From Ctenosaura bakeri (Eukaryota > Chordata > Lepidosauria > Squamata > Iguanidae), in contig CAOLHI010001015.1 of assembly GCA_948474755.1 (NCBI GenBank), positions 372,001 through 436,000 on the forward strand: 64,000 bases of DNA. Reading direction: 5' to 3'. The number at the start of each line of letters is the position of its first letter. The first letter of the stretch is position 1. Shown one piece after another: positions 12,285-23,672 of this stretch. Both the position numbers and the translations under genes were made by a program. A model generated the notes under the pieces. The model did no database searches, was not told the origin of the DNA, and saw nothing but the letters and a program-made list of their open reading frames with translations.

Positions 12285-12425
12285 CCTACATTTCAGAGGA
12301 AAGCAATTGCAAACCACGTCTGAGTATTCCTTGGCTTAAAAAAATAATAAAAAAAACTCCCTAAGAAATGCATGAGATGGCCCCAAGTCAACAGTTGACT
12401 TAAAGGCATATATGCACAACAGTCC
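12285..12425 (+). mobile_element. SINE tail (Sauria-type, head lost)
   Basis: The order AGGAAAGCAATTGCAAACCA, CTGAGTATTCCTTGGCTTA, AAGAAATGCATGAGATGG, AAGTCAACAGTTGACTTAAA matches the BovB-like tail domain of squamate SINEs. An A-rich stretch at 12338-12356 interrupts it. I could not identify a head. Confidence 0.55.
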
Positions 12426-13611
12426 CTCTAAATAGCACCACCACCAGTAGGTGGTGCTATCTCTTTATGTTTTTGTCATTAATAGGATGTTGTTGGAAAT
12501 GCATTTTAGCAGCCCATAAAAGTTGATAAACAAATAAGCCATAAATCTTCACTTTGTTTTGCTTTTTAATGCAACATCGAAGTGAACAGATAATGGATAA
12601 CAAGATAAAAAGTGTATTGTGTCCTATTGTTAGTCCCAACTGCAGTAGATCCATTGAATTAATGGGATTTTCCAGCATGCTGACTTCAATTCAACAATTG
12701 ATTCAGTGGGTCTGCTCTAGGTAGCACTAACCAACTGGTTTTGGGATAATATATTGTGATGGTTACATATTTTTGATTGGAAAAGCATGGGTCATATGCT
12801 TGCATTGCCGTTGAAAAATTCTGCCAACCAGTTCTCAAAGCATGCAGCTAGGGTGAATTTGGCCATTCCTTCTCTGATGATTGAAAGCAGCAAAGAGAGG
12901 CCTTGATCCAACAGCAAGGTAGCATAACATGCATTCTTTCCAAACATGTTATGTGGTGCTTGCACTACACAACAAGAGATTGCATCATTGCATATCTGGA
13001 ACCATGCTGGTGCATGCTTCAAATAAGATATTTTAACATAAATTCCCCATTTCCACTAGGAGGGGGAGTTATGTAATGACTTAAAGAGCACAGCCACCTA
13101 TACAGTGGTTTCATTAGCAAAACGCCAATTGTGCAACCATGAACAGGATATGTCCATTACACCATGACCAAAAAAAAAAAAAAGGTACAACTGCTGGTGT
13201 AAAGTTGTTACACCAACAGGATTACAGTCAAAATTTCCATAACCACCATGACATTTCTTCAAGAAGGTTTTGCAGATCTCTAATGTGCCAGGCAAACAAT
13301 ACTTTTTGTTGTGTTTAGTCAACATATCTGCCAACGTCTTGACAAAGGATGAATATATATTATTGATCGTCTTGCTTCTTTTTTCTCTCTCCTTCAAATC
13401 ATTCTAGACAGTCAGCCTTCAGATTCATCCAGTTTTCCTTTGCAGTTTTGGCTTCAAACCAGAGTGTTTCTTTCTTTCATTACTGCACTACATGTGTTGC
13501 CCTCACAGCTACAGCAGAAATGCATTTAATTGCTCAATGAACAAGTTACTGCTACTAGTCCTAGAAATACCCCAAGGAAGTGGCACTTTATATTTAAAAA
13601 GCTAAACAAAT
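12426..13611. other. intergenic, nothing recognised
   Basis: Contains a short poly(A) run near 13169-13182 but no gene or clear repeat. Confidence 0.45.
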
Positions 13612-13850
13612 GTTGCTGCTGTGTGCCTTCAAATTGTTTATGAATTATGGCAACCCTAAGGCAAACCTATTGCAGGGTTTTCATGGCAAGATTTGTTAAG
13701 AGGGGGGTTGCCTTTGCCTTCCTCTGAGGCTGAGAGAGTGTCACCTGCCCAAGATCACCCAGTGGATTTCCATGGCCCAGCAGGGATTTGAAGCCTGGTT
13801 TCCAGAGTTATAGTCCAGTGCTCAAACTACTATACCACAATAGTTCTCTG
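13612..13850 (-). mobile_element. tRNA-derived SINE (antisense)
   Basis: On the plus strand it begins with the tail (GTGTGCCTTCAAATTGTTTA, ATGGCAACCCTAAGGC) and ends with the head (GATTTGAAGCCTGGTTTCCA, ACTACTATACCA). The pol III boxes therefore read on the minus strand. It is the first of three SINEs in a row. Confidence 0.8.
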
Positions 13851-13861
13851 CAAACAAATTT

Positions 13862-14095
13862 TGAGCCAGTGTGATGTAGTAGTTTGGGTGTTGAAGTAGG
13901 ACTCTGGACGCCAAGGTTCGAAGCTGTGCTCCACCACAGAAACTCACTGGGTGACCTTGGGCAAGCTGTCAGACTCAGAGAAAGGCAATGGCCAACCTCT
14001 TCTGAACAAATTTTGCCAAGAAAATTGCATGATAGGGTCACCTTAGCTCACCATCAGTCTGAAATGACCTGAAGGCACACAACAGCAACAAACTA
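13862..14095 (+). mobile_element. tRNA-derived SINE
   Basis: Head: GAGCCAGTGTGATGTAGTAG and B-box-like GGTTCGAAGC. Tail: CATGATAGGGTCACCTTAGC, then TGACCTGAAGGCACACAACA with a short CAACA end. It lies 11 bases from the antisense copy on its left. Confidence 0.8.
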
Positions 14096-14139
14096 TAATA
14101 AAATCAGGATGAGCTCAACCAAACGCCCATCATAACTCG

Positions 14140-14358
14140 TGGTTTGTTGTTGTTATACCACCTTCAAGTTCTTTTGGATGTATGGCAACCCTAAAGCAAA
14201 TCTATGCCAGGGTTTTCATAGCAATATTTGTTCAAAGGGGACTCCCCTTTGCCATCCTCTGAGTCACGGAGTGGGTTCCCATGGCCCAGAAGGGATTCAA
14301 ACCCTGGTCTCCAGAGTTGTACTCCAATGATCAAATTACTGCACCATGCTGTCTCTCA
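14140..14358 (-). mobile_element. tRNA-derived SINE (antisense)
   Basis: Tail at the left (GTTGTTGTTATACCACCTTC, ATGGCAACCCTAAAGC). Head at the right (GGATTCAAACCCTGGTCTCC, TGCACCATGCTGTCTCTC). With the two preceding copies it makes an alternating minus/plus/minus cluster. Confidence 0.8.
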
Positions 14359-14775
14359 TAACGAGTGGTGCTGAGTGACAAATTTCAGAGCTTGGAAAAA
14401 GTTCCCTTTTCTTGGACTATACATCCAACAGTTTTCTTATGCCATGAGATTGATGGCCATGGGTGTAAATGAAGTAGACCACCTTTACAGGAATCTTTTC
14501 AGAGCAAGAGTGATATCATCAGCATTGGCCACAGAATGAAGTAAGCAACATTACATTCAGTGGAATTTATTGTTACAGAACTAGGCACAACACTGGCATC
14601 GTGCCGTGTAAACTTAATAAGAGATTTTGTGTTTTGTTTGCTTGTTTGTTTTGGGTGTCTCTGTTTTATGATGTTTTTAACCATTATGTTAGCTCCTTTG
14701 AGTATAAATATTATAAAAGCAGGAGAGAAATATGTACATATATCCTAAACAAATGACTATAGTTTTTTGTTAGGC

Positions 14776-14905
14776 AGAGTTTGGAAAGGTTACAACTTTG
14801 GACTACAGCTTCCAGAATACCCAGTCAGCATGGCCAGATCCTATGATAGCTGCAGGACTGTGGGAGCTGTAATCCAAAATCAAAACTTTTCTGACCTCTA
14901 TTAGG
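14776..14905. repeat. dispersed 'ggactacagctcccagaat' repeat
   Basis: TTGGACTACAGCTTCCAGAA at the left and GGGAGCTGTAATCCAAAATC at the right are inverted halves of one short element, with CAGTCAGCATGGCC between. Several decayed relatives exist in the window. Probably a small DNA element; class not determined. Confidence 0.5.
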
Positions 14906-15384
14906 GGCAAGGTGACAAAGGCTGGTATGATTAGCTTTTTCACTTTCATGTTTACTGCTACCACTGTTGACAGGTATCAAAAAAGAGCAAAAATGGCGTT
15001 GTCAGAAGAGCAAGCATTGTTAGGGAGACATGCCTCTTAATTGGCAATTCAGGGGTATGAATTTTAGTGCCATGGCAGCTAAAGCAATAGCTACTAGACA
15101 ATTCTGTGCTTGAGATCTACCCTGTTTTACAGAAATAAACTCTCTTTCTTCCTTTTGAACTGACCTTCCTAATTCTGCCATTCTTCAGGTCAGGGATTTT
15201 TGTTCTCACAAAGCTTTCTGGCAAATGTGACTAGAAATTCAAGCTCAACTGTTCCAATGCAATCTAGATCAAGGCAAAGCCCAGGGCAATCCACACTTCC
15301 TGATAGGTCAACTCCATTAAAAGAACCTGATCTACTCTATCAATCCACCCTATGTGGGGTGGTATAGTTTGAATCTCTGGACTC
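14906..15384. other. intergenic, nothing recognised
   Basis: No supported feature. Confidence 0.4.
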
Positions 15385-15560
15385 AAGTGCGCTTTACAGC
15401 ACTTGTGTTGCATAGTAAAGTTGTACACTTGAATGCACTTCTGAATGTGCATGTGCAGATCTGCCCACATGTCTATGCGTGCAATGGCACTGCATGTACA
15501 ATTGCACTTTCACAAGCTTAAACTGAATGCAAACCTTCTGCACTGGACAAAAATGTCTAC
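15385..15560. repeat. TGCA-word-rich dispersed repeat
   Basis: Short words such as TGCATGTGCAGA, GTGCAATGGCACTGCATG and ATTGCACTTT are packed together. Similar texture is seen at 18480-18640 and, more clearly alignable with each other, at 25020-25290 and 32770-33060. Unclassified; no protein frame is conserved. Confidence 0.4.
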
Positions 15561-15754
15561 CTGCTACTGGAAGAGAACTTATGCATGTACAAGACATCAA
15601 CATGATGCTGACCATGGATGTATATTAGCACCAGTATCTCAGGACAGTTCCTAGAAGACATATCCAGGAGTTTGCTGTTGCCCTACTTGTGATCTTTCCA
15701 GAGACAACTAGTTGACCACTGTAGCTGAGATGCTACATCAAGCAACCCTATTCC

Positions 15755-15830
15755 CAAAGATATGTTTGAGACTTTGGACAGCTCCTTTAAAGTTCAGACT
15801 GAAGCCTGAAGTAGATTCACCCTCCAAAAT
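15755..15830. repeat. fragment of foldback repeat family Y
   Basis: TTTGGACAGCTCCTTTAAAG, TTCAGACTGAAGCCTGAAGT and AGATTCACCCTCC match the right half of family Y. Confidence 0.45.
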
Positions 15831-16539
15831 AAATTAATTAGTTTTTCCTCTGTTAGAATTGGGCCACAGATATAGCAGATTCAGTGAGTTGCTGTGTCAG
15901 CTTGCAGATCTAGACAGGAGATGTCTTACTGAGAGTATTTTAATTAGCTGTGTCTGCAGTAGTTGCCTTCCAAACTTTTCACTGCCTGCAGAGTTTTAAA
16001 GTTCACTAGCCTTTAATTGAGGGAAAACACCTCTTGAACCTCCCTCCATTTCCCTTTGATTGAACAGCAGCTGAGGTGAAGCCAGAATGTAATACCTAAT
16101 TAGGAAACCAATTGGGCTGTTGTTTTGCAGACTGACCTGTCTTCCATCCTGTCATAAAACCTTCCCATATAGAAAGAAACCTCTGTGCTTTTGCTCTCTA
16201 GCTGCCAAGGAACCAATGCTTGTTTAATGAAACAGCTTCTGTTTGCCTACATTAATGTTACACACATACACCTTTATTGCTATCGGCTGATGACATATAC
16301 TTGTGATTATCTCTGCATGAGAGCATTCTGCCAAGCCCTTGTGTTGGCAAGAAATCTAAGTTCTTAGAGCAATACTCTGCTTAATAACCTATATCAACAA
16401 CTAGAACTCAGTGGAAAGAAAAACAAATAGGACAGAATAAGGCCACGATTCTACAGTCTCCACAGTGGTGGCTGAGCGGCCATAGGATTTAGCGCATATC
16501 ACTCTCCAGCTACAAAGAGGCAGGTTAACAGGACAAGAT
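15831..16539. other. intergenic, nothing recognised
   Basis: No gene or repeat supported. Confidence 0.4.
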
Positions 16540-16625
16540 GGCAGTCTTTTTTAAAAAAAATTAAATTAATTATTTGTATCCCGCCTCTCCACATGGATCG
16601 AGGCGGCGAACAACTTACAAATAGC
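16540..16625. mobile_element. short LINE-like 3' fragment (L2-type texture)
   Basis: A T/A-rich start leads into TTATTTGTATCCCGCCTCTCC and CGAGGCGGCGAACAAC. This matches the widely dispersed reptile fragment 'tatcccgcctttctcc ... aaggcggcttaca'. Related pieces occur at 36715-36800, 45650-45720, 50015-50080 and 55240-55310. Confidence 0.45.
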
Positions 16626-17049
16626 ATGTATTTCAAAACATTTCTATACAGTCTGATCTAACAGGAACCTCCCACAGCTGCCAAGCAAATCTATGTTACT
16701 CTTGATGCTCCACACTTTGTTCTACTCTGACAGCAAAATAGTAAAAGCGGGGAGCAAGCTGGCAGAACACCAGAGTCAGTTTTAGATCCACTAGACCTCC
16801 CATTCACCCAGGAAGCCCCTGGAACTGGGAGGAAGTAAGCCAGATCTTGGACTGGCATGCTTATTTAGCCTATAGCTACCTCTGCCATGACCATCTTATG
16901 CTCTGCTGATGTAAGCCCAGGAAGTCTTTGCATTGGCACTTTGTCTGCCTTTGGCTTTCCCTCATTCACTCTTTTTGGATTGGTCTAGTGATGGTGGCAT
17001 AGCAGTAACAGTGCATTTTTTACATATAAAAATATACGCATTGCTTTTA

Positions 17050-17465
17050 CCATATCAAACAAAAGGTCCATCTAGTCTACCATCCGAAGTGGCCACCTGC
17101 ATGTTTCTGGAAAACACACAAATTAGGGCACAAATGTGTTTTTGACCTTCTCACGTAGAATTCAAAGGTATATTGTTTTTGAACAGAGGGGCTCTATTTT
17201 AGCAATAAAGCTCAATAACCAGGACCAGGCTGTTGCTCATAATTTTGGAACTCTCTTTTAAAGCCATCTAAGGCAGTTTGCAAAAGTTAATCTCAGGGAC
17301 TATACCTTCCAGAATCTCTCAGGCAGTATGGTCACTGCTGTCCTGGGAGCTATAGCTCAAAGAAGAGGAAATTTAACATCTGATGAAGTAGGTTTGAGTC
17401 TATGAAAGCTTACACTATCAACTTCTTTCTCTCAGTCTCAAAAATACTGCAAGATCTCTTTGTAT
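17050..17465. repeat. three short degenerate repeat pieces
   Basis: 17055-17105 reads AAAAGGTCCATCTAGTCTAC, a LINE-tail phrase also seen near 38250 and 55425. 17262-17365 is a decayed inverted 'ctatagctcccag' repeat. 17378-17465 (TCTGATGAAGTAGGTTTGAG, then ATGAAAGCTTACACTATCAA) is a known reptile dispersed phrase whose reverse complement recurs at 60302-60360. None is complete. Confidence 0.4.
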
Positions 17466-18004
17466 ACTTGGCTAAGTAGCCGATACAAGTTTCTAGCCAA
17501 TGTCTTTATCTAAGTTCCCTACATCGTTCTTCATTTTATAAGTTTCTATCATTTCCTGTCCAAAATGGATTTACTCGGATGAAAATCCCATTTAAGTCAA
17601 ATGGGGCAAACACAGCTGCAATTTAAATCCCAATGTATATTTTTAACAATAATATAACAAATTTGACACTTATGCAGCATCCCAAAATTTCCAAGCTTTC
17701 CATTTTGTACAAGTAGAGGATTTGACTGCACGAATCATCTGCCTGTATTGCTCAGAAGTATTGCAACCTTAGAACACAACTTTAAAACTTTTTTTTTTTA
17801 AAAAAAGACACAAATGCAATATATAGTTTGACCCCATTTTTGCTAGAGTTACCGATGCAGGACTCTGCAAAAGTGGAAAAATTGCAAATATCTTTCTCCA
17901 TCCCATCTCCATGCTCATACTCTCACTTATCTCCTTCTCCCTTGCCTGCCCAAACAAGTAAAGGAATGCATGCTTGTGCCTTCCCTCCTGCTGCTCCCCA
18001 ACCA
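17466..18004. other. intergenic, nothing recognised
   Basis: Contains T and A homopolymer runs near 17790-17805 and no supported gene. Confidence 0.4.
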
Positions 18005-18185
18005 GGCCTTTTCAGCACTACACTCTTATTAGCCCGATGATTCCACTTTCAACATCCAATGGAATCCTGGGGTTTGCAGTTTCTGGAGGGGCCTGGTGGC
18101 CCCTCCCGAAATTGCAAACCCCAGGATTCCATTGGATGTTGAAAGTGGAATCATCGGGCTATAACAGGCTAGTGCAGAAAAGGCC
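18005..18185. mobile_element. palindromic MITE, near-perfect copy (GGCC-TTTC ends)
   Basis: The element is 181 bp and nearly a perfect palindrome: 18030-18161 pairs with itself through arms of over 50 bases. Ends are GGCCTTTTC and GAAAAGGCC, and a CCA target duplication flanks it (18002-18004 and 18186-18188). Shared inner words are TTCCACTTTCAACATCC and GGTTTGCAGTTT. The 3-bp duplication and related ends suggest a non-autonomous PIF/Harbinger-like element; the superfamily is inferred. Confidence 0.75.
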
Positions 18186-18479
18186 CCACTCATGCATGTG
18201 AGTGAGTGCACAAGGGAAGCAGAGGCGGTAGCAAATAATCCACGAATAATCAAATTCATGAAGGTCAGACTCACAAATCTGTAGGGATGACTATAGTTAT
18301 TTTAGGGTAAAGATTTTGCCCTTTTGTTCCCTCCTAAACGCATAACTGAAAATACCACTACCTACAGCTTAGCCCTGGCAATTGCTCCTCCTTTCCAGCT
18401 CTAGCTCTCCCTCTCTCTCTGAAATTAGCTAGTAAGTACAGCACTTCTTTAGGATTTGATCACTGGGCCATAGGAGTTA

Positions 18480-18640
18480 CACATGCAGGGCCACTGTGTA
18501 TGCATTGGATGTGCGTGTGCATTGCAACTGATGTGCATTACACATTCATTTGCTCTTTCAGTTGCACATTTAGTGCCTTGGTTCAGTTGCACAGCATTGC
18601 CACTCTGTACAAGGACTGCCAAGTGCAATTAATGTATAAC
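18480..18640. repeat. TGCA-word-rich dispersed repeat
   Basis: Dense words such as GTATGCATTGGATGTGCGTG, CATTGCAACTGATGTGCATT and TTGCACATTTAGTGCC. Same texture as the segment at 15385-15560; class unknown. Confidence 0.4.
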
Positions 18641-19427
18641 TCTAAATGAGGATGTTTGTGCTATGCAACCCTGATGTAGGCCATTATTTTTTGTATGTCT
18701 TGTTACAAAAGCATAACATGTTGGAAGTAACTTGTGACTTCCAAGCTCAAATGTATTGTCTGCTTGCATTTGTTTTAACTGCTTTTGTATTCCTTGTTAT
18801 TCTTACCTCAGCAAGAATTCCAAAGACCTCAAATTAGCTGATTGGATGGGGCCATAATGGTGATGCCATGTTAGATCTCACTTAGATATGGACAATGGAT
18901 ACCACAATAGAATACAGACCTCGGGTATCCAACCACTTGAACTTCAGCTCATTCAGTTGGGATTTCAGCCCAGTTGGTCACAGCTGACTAATACAGATTA
19001 TTCTCATCTTGACTAACAGAAGAATTATCTAGAAAATCCCATTAGCGATAGCAGGAGTGGCACCAACAAGCTTATTATATGCACAGCAGGAAGAGAGCAG
19101 GCAATGAAAATGAAGTTCTGACATGAATCAAGACTGCACTAATTCAATTCAGGGGAAAGGAGAGGAAAGCTCTAAAAAAATCTGCCATCCCTCCACACCA
19201 TCCACTCTGACCTTCCTGGGAAAGCTATGAACACCCTATCCTCTTTGAGCTTATCTGATGTTTCCATTCACAGAGTTTAATGGAGGGCAAGCATGATTAA
19301 ATGAGTGAGATTTAAAGAATGTTCAAGTGAGGCATTGCTTTTAAATAGAAACTAAATTCATAATCTCAACTGCATTTTATGATACAAGGAATAAGTGTAT
19401 AAATTCATTTCATTAAAGTGTATCTTT
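18641..19427. other. intergenic, nothing recognised
   Basis: No gene, RNA or clear repeat. Confidence 0.4.
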
Positions 19428-19912
19428 GGCCCTTTTCACACGCGGGCAGCGGAATGGGGCAAGCCATGCCAAAATGGGGCTTACCTTGTTCCGTCGCCAC
19501 ACGGAGCAGCGCATTTCGCTGCTCTACACGCAGCAGCGTCCCGCGGCGTCCTCGACACCCGACAGCGCCCAAAATGGCGGATTTTGACTGGCAGAGCCTC
19601 TCCACCAATCGGAGAAGCTCGCCAGCTGGAAATCCTGCCCCCTGCCTGATCTGCAGGAACATCCTTTCGCACTTCCGTAAATCCATACGGGCGCTGCGAC
19701 GGGGCTGGATGGGTCTGGACGCCCCAGGCCTTTGAAAAACCACATAAAATGTGGTTTTTCAAAAGCACACAGTGCCGCCACTTGCAGGCGCCCGACTGTG
19801 GATTGGTGTGTGGATTTACTCACGAGTAATCCACCCCAATTCACGTAATGGTGTAGACGACCTCCGTGAAGGTCGATCTACACCATTTTTTAAACCTCAT
19901 GTGAAAAGGGCC
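19428..19912. mobile_element. GC-rich non-autonomous DNA transposon, 485 bp
   Basis: Terminal inverted repeats GGCCCTTTTCACACG and CATGTGAAAAGGGCC are flanked by TTT on both sides (19425-19427, 19913-19915), a likely 3-bp duplication. The inside is far more GC- and CpG-rich than the flanks. It holds two further hairpins: ACCACATAAAATGTGGTTTT near 19739 and TGGTGTAGACGACC with its complement near 19849-19886. Open frames of 84-112 codons here are chance products of high GC. It shares its middle part with the elements at 35748-36202 and 63613-63911. Confidence 0.75.
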
Positions 19913-21187
19913 TTTGTCTCCCTCTGTCTGGGAAGGGAGCATCCATGAGGCTCCTGCCCCAGAATAGCTTATATTCACACATGAAAGCCAGCTTTTAGGG
20001 GCTCTTCTACTGACATTTTGGTAATCTTCTTTTGTCTGTCTCCTTTGCTGTCCCAAGATGGATTTCCTGAAACAATAAATGTAAGTTTGCCTTTTTTTTT
20101 TAACCTTACAAGCTCATGCTGAGTATTTTCTCCTGTTTCCCACTACAAGTTAATATTGCACTGGCAATGCTGCACTCTGCTTGATATAGATCCCAAATAT
20201 TCCTACAATGCGCATCTTGTCCTTGACAGACCTGTGGCTCCTGTATTGCTAAATGACTTGACTATGGATAGCTCCTGAACTTCTTGCTTTGTTTGATGCC
20301 ATTCTTGACTTTGGACTGGATGACACCTGCTTTGTGTCTTGCTACTGACAACACATTCTTCTGATAGTGACGCTTGGTTGCCTTCTGACCACAGCTCACA
20401 GACTCTGAATACTCAAATTTTGTTAAAGCAGGACTCCACCACTGAAGTATGAACTGCTAATCAGCCTGACTTTCAAAACTCTGTGTCTAGGGGGTGTATT
20501 ATAACTAAGGTTAAACCAGCCCTGTCTTTCCAATATGCTTTCTTCCACCACTTATACAACCATGGATGCTCATACCTACAGTCCTTTGGTAGTAACCACT
20601 TTTAGAACTTGATTCAGGAACAAATGTCAGATTTCAGGTTTATTGCCTTCTGTTCTCTTCCCAAAGAAGGCTATTACATTTCAGAATGCTTCATTTTCTC
20701 CTGCCAAGCTTCCACAGAAGACATAGTTAAATTGAAGTGTCTGCTTGAAGATGGTTTTTGTCTTTTACTACTTTCCCCAAGTTTAAATGGACAGGCATAA
20801 ATCTAGCTTAAAATACAACTAGAATGATAGTCTGTGCACCTACTATAACTATTGCCATGTAAATTCAAAATGCAATTGCTAATAAAAATCTGAAAGCATC
20901 AGATCCTTATTAAAATGACCATCTCTGTTTATTGGCTTCTGAAATATAGACTCTTCTAATGTTGTAGACATCATTTGCTCATCTCTTGGTAATAACTAGT
21001 GATTAGATGACAATGGCTAAGGGCTAACATACTACACACTACATTAAATTTGGTTATCATCAGGCTGAAGTCTCACAGCATCTTAGAAGAACTGCTGTCT
21101 AACCATAGACCAGTGAAATTTGTCGCATAGAATTTAATGTGGGAACTCAAAGGGAGACAATGCAGATTGGAATGTGCCCATTGACTT
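19913..21187. other. intergenic, nothing recognised
   Basis: No supported feature. One short T-run lies near 20091-20100. Confidence 0.45.
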
Positions 21188-21425
21188 AGAATCATAGAAC
21201 TATGGAATCATAGTGCTGAAATGGATCCCAAGGGCCATCTAGTCCAACCCTCTGCCACTGCAGGAATCCACTGCTAAAGCATCCTGGAGAACCAGCCATC
21301 TGATCTCTTCAAAAAAGGAGAGTCTGTCATCTTTCATAGTAATCTTTTTCACTATTGAACAGCTCTTACTATGCAGAAATTCTTCCTGGTGTTTAAGTCT
21401 CCTTCCTTGTAATTCAATTACATTG
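21188..21425 (-). mobile_element. CR1 LINE 3' end (antisense, older subfamily)
   Basis: Starts with AATCATAGAACTATGGAATC, continues AAGGGCCATCTAGTCCAACC, and includes TTCTTCCTGGTGTTTAAGTC. This is the antisense CR1 3' region without the terminal ORF portion well preserved. Confidence 0.75.
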
Positions 21426-21489
21426 AATCATAGAATCATAAAGTTGGAAGAGATCACAAGGATCATTGAGCCTTCCTCATCCAACCCCA
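21426..21489 (-). mobile_element. CR1 LINE extreme 3' end (antisense)
   Basis: GAATCATAGAATCATAAAGT then TTGGAAGAGATCACAAGG and CATCCAACCCC: the last 60 or so bases of another CR1, ending where the family Y element begins. Confidence 0.7.
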
Positions 21490-21740
21490 TACAGTGGTGG
21501 CTGGTGGTTCTCCTGTCAGTAGGAGCAGTGAATCTTCTCCAGGACTTATTCAAGACCTGAAAGGAGCCATCCAATGTGCTACCTCCTCTCCTCACTATAG
21601 GTTAAGTATCTTGGACAGGGTTTGTTTTTTAAAAAAAACCTGGGAGAAACTTTAGGAAAACCAAAAATTAATTCACCACTCTACTGACCTGGAAGTAATC
21701 AGCAGCTTCTGACCCTTTCTCATAGCTTCTTGATCTTCCA
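21490..21740. repeat. foldback repeat family Y
   Basis: Left half has GTGGCTGGTGGTTCTCCTGT and AGCAGTGAATCTTCTCCAGG. Right half has AATTCACCACTCTACTGACC and TGGAAGTAATCAGCAGC. A T/A-rich centre (near 21628-21640) separates the halves. It lies between two CR1 copies. Confidence 0.6.
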
Positions 21741-21776
21741 ATGGAAATATCTCTATGTCACATTAGGCCTACCACA

Positions 21777-23672
21777 AAATCATAGAGTTGGAAGAGACCA
21801 CAAGGGCCACTGAGTCCAACCCCCTGCCATGCAGGAATATATCATCAAAGCATTCCTAACAAATGGCCATCCAGCCTCTGTTTAAAAACCTCCAAATAGA
21901 CTCCACCACACCCTGAGGCAGCACATTCCACTGTTGAACTGCTCTTACCATCAGGAAGTTCTTCCTAATGTTTAGATGGAATCTCTTCTCTGTGTCCTAG
22001 TCTCTGAAGCAGCAGAAAACAGGCTTGATCCATGTTGCCGCTTAACCTTCTCTTCTCTAGAGTAAACATACCCTACTCTCTAGGCCTCTCCTAATAGGTC
22101 ATGGTTTCCAGGCCTTCTACAATTTTGGTGATCCTCCTTTGGACACGTTCCAGCTTGTCAATATCTTTCTTGAATTGTGGTGTCCAGAACTGGACACAGT
22201 ATTCCAGCTGGGGTCTGACTAAAGCAGAATGGAGTAGGGTACTATCACTTCCCTTGACCCAGACACTATAATCCTATTGATGCAGACCAGAAGCGCATTG
22301 ACTTTTTAAGCTGCTGCATCATACTGCTGACTCATGTTCAGTTTATGGTCTACTAAGACTCTTAGATCTTTTTCACAGCTACTATGGTCAAGCCAGGTGT
22401 TACTGTAGTTTCTAGTCTGGGACTGCGGTATATTAGATATTGTTTGATATTAAGAAATTAGCCATCACAAACCATTCCTCCCCACGTGCTTGGGAGGCCC
22501 CCGGACAAGCATGCACATGGGTACAGCCGAAAATAGCTGAACAATACAAAACTAATCAAGGCAGGCCAGTAATTGCCAGACTGCAGCTTCAGGAGACCTC
22601 CAGGCAAGTACACTTTAAGATCACATTATGTATGCATGCAGCTTACAAAAGATCCCCTGCCCCAAGCCGGCATCTTGACGAGCCGAATATCCAACTGTCA
22701 AGCACTCTGTGTTTGCATACTGTCTGCACTATTGACAACTCTGTCATAATTCAATCATGCAAAATACTGACCATTCGGAGGCTTTGTCTCCAGCCAGAAA
22801 CCCATTGTCTTCCTCGGGAACGGACTAGCCTACAGGCACATTTTCCCCTGTAAGACCCCCTGATTTTGAGCGTTTCTTTGGATCGCTCTGATTTCCATCC
22901 TGCCTTGCTGCCACTTCACTTGACAAGCCTTCCCTTCAGCTTCCATGTGCTGAGGATTTCCACTCCAACTGACTTTTCTTCTGACTACTCGGGCTACAGG
23001 ATCAGGTGTAGTATTTCCCCTGAAAAATCCCTCTTAAAATCCTCTATCCAACTCTTACCTTTCTTTCATTAGGTCTGTGTGAGTGGTTGCATACATGCGT
23101 TTTGACTATATTTCAAAATAAAGAAAACCATTATTATTTACTTCTGTTTGATTATTGACTCAGCCTGACCCCGCAGACATTGGGTTCAAGATCTCGCTAG
23201 GTTGCCCTGCCTCTTGCATTGCTTAGCTTGTGCTCTTGCTAATTCCCATTCCCCATTGTTTTGAGCACATTGAGGTGTCCCTCATGGGACCCCAGAAATC
23301 AAGGTAACACAAGTGTCACCCATCTTAAAGCTATGCATATCAATTTTTTTCTGCCCAAGTGTAGTACTTTACACTTCTCCCTGTTGAAATTCCTTTTATT
23401 AGTTTTGGCCCAGCTCTTTAATTTGTTAAGACCATTTTGAATTCTGATCCTGTCTTTTAGAGTGTTAGCTACCCATCCTAATTTGGTGTCATCTGCAAAT
23501 TTGATAAGAATGCCCTCTATTCCCTTATCCAAGTCACTGATAAAGGTGTTGAATAGCACTAGCCCAGAACAGAATACTGTGGCATCCCACTAGTCACTTT
23601 TCTCCAGGATGAAGAAAAGCCATTGCTGAGCATCCTTTGGGTTTGGTTGGTCAGCCAATTACAAATCTATAT
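21777..23672 (-). mobile_element. CR1 LINE (antisense), split by a solo LTR
   Basis: The 3' end is at the left (ATCATAGAGTTGGAAGAGAC). It runs through the distal ORF2 to 22397, is interrupted by an LTR, and resumes at 23310. The right part encodes, on the minus strand, [17 protein letters not shown], which holds the FADD form of the reverse-transcriptase catalytic motif, followed by NREKCKVLHLGR. The far right (near 23560-23670) covers the GVPQGS-to-NGLTNQ region of CR1. Both parts belong to one insertion because they are collinear across the LTR. Confidence 0.88.
22398..23309 (+). mobile_element. solo LTR inside CR1
   Basis: Ends are TGTTAC and GGTAACA (TG...CA). A 4-bp target duplication is visible with one change (CAGG at 22394-22397, CAAG at 23310-23313). 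The 912-bp sequence has an AATAAA at 23117-23122 about 190 bases before its end. The TATA region near 22850 has decayed to TGTAAGA. No primer-binding site or internal retroviral sequence is attached. Its 3' end (CATTGAGGTGTCCCTCATGG) defines a different subfamily from the other LTRs here. Confidence 0.85.

Noticed and set aside
19395..19844. Overlapping 84-112 codon frames on both strands
   Set aside because: They lie in a GC-rich DNA element with inverted ends. No conservation or domain is seen.
22440..22853. 137-codon open frame on the + strand
   Set aside because: It lies wholly within the solo LTR at 22398-23309, has no retroviral or other domain, and the homologous frames in sister LTRs are broken.
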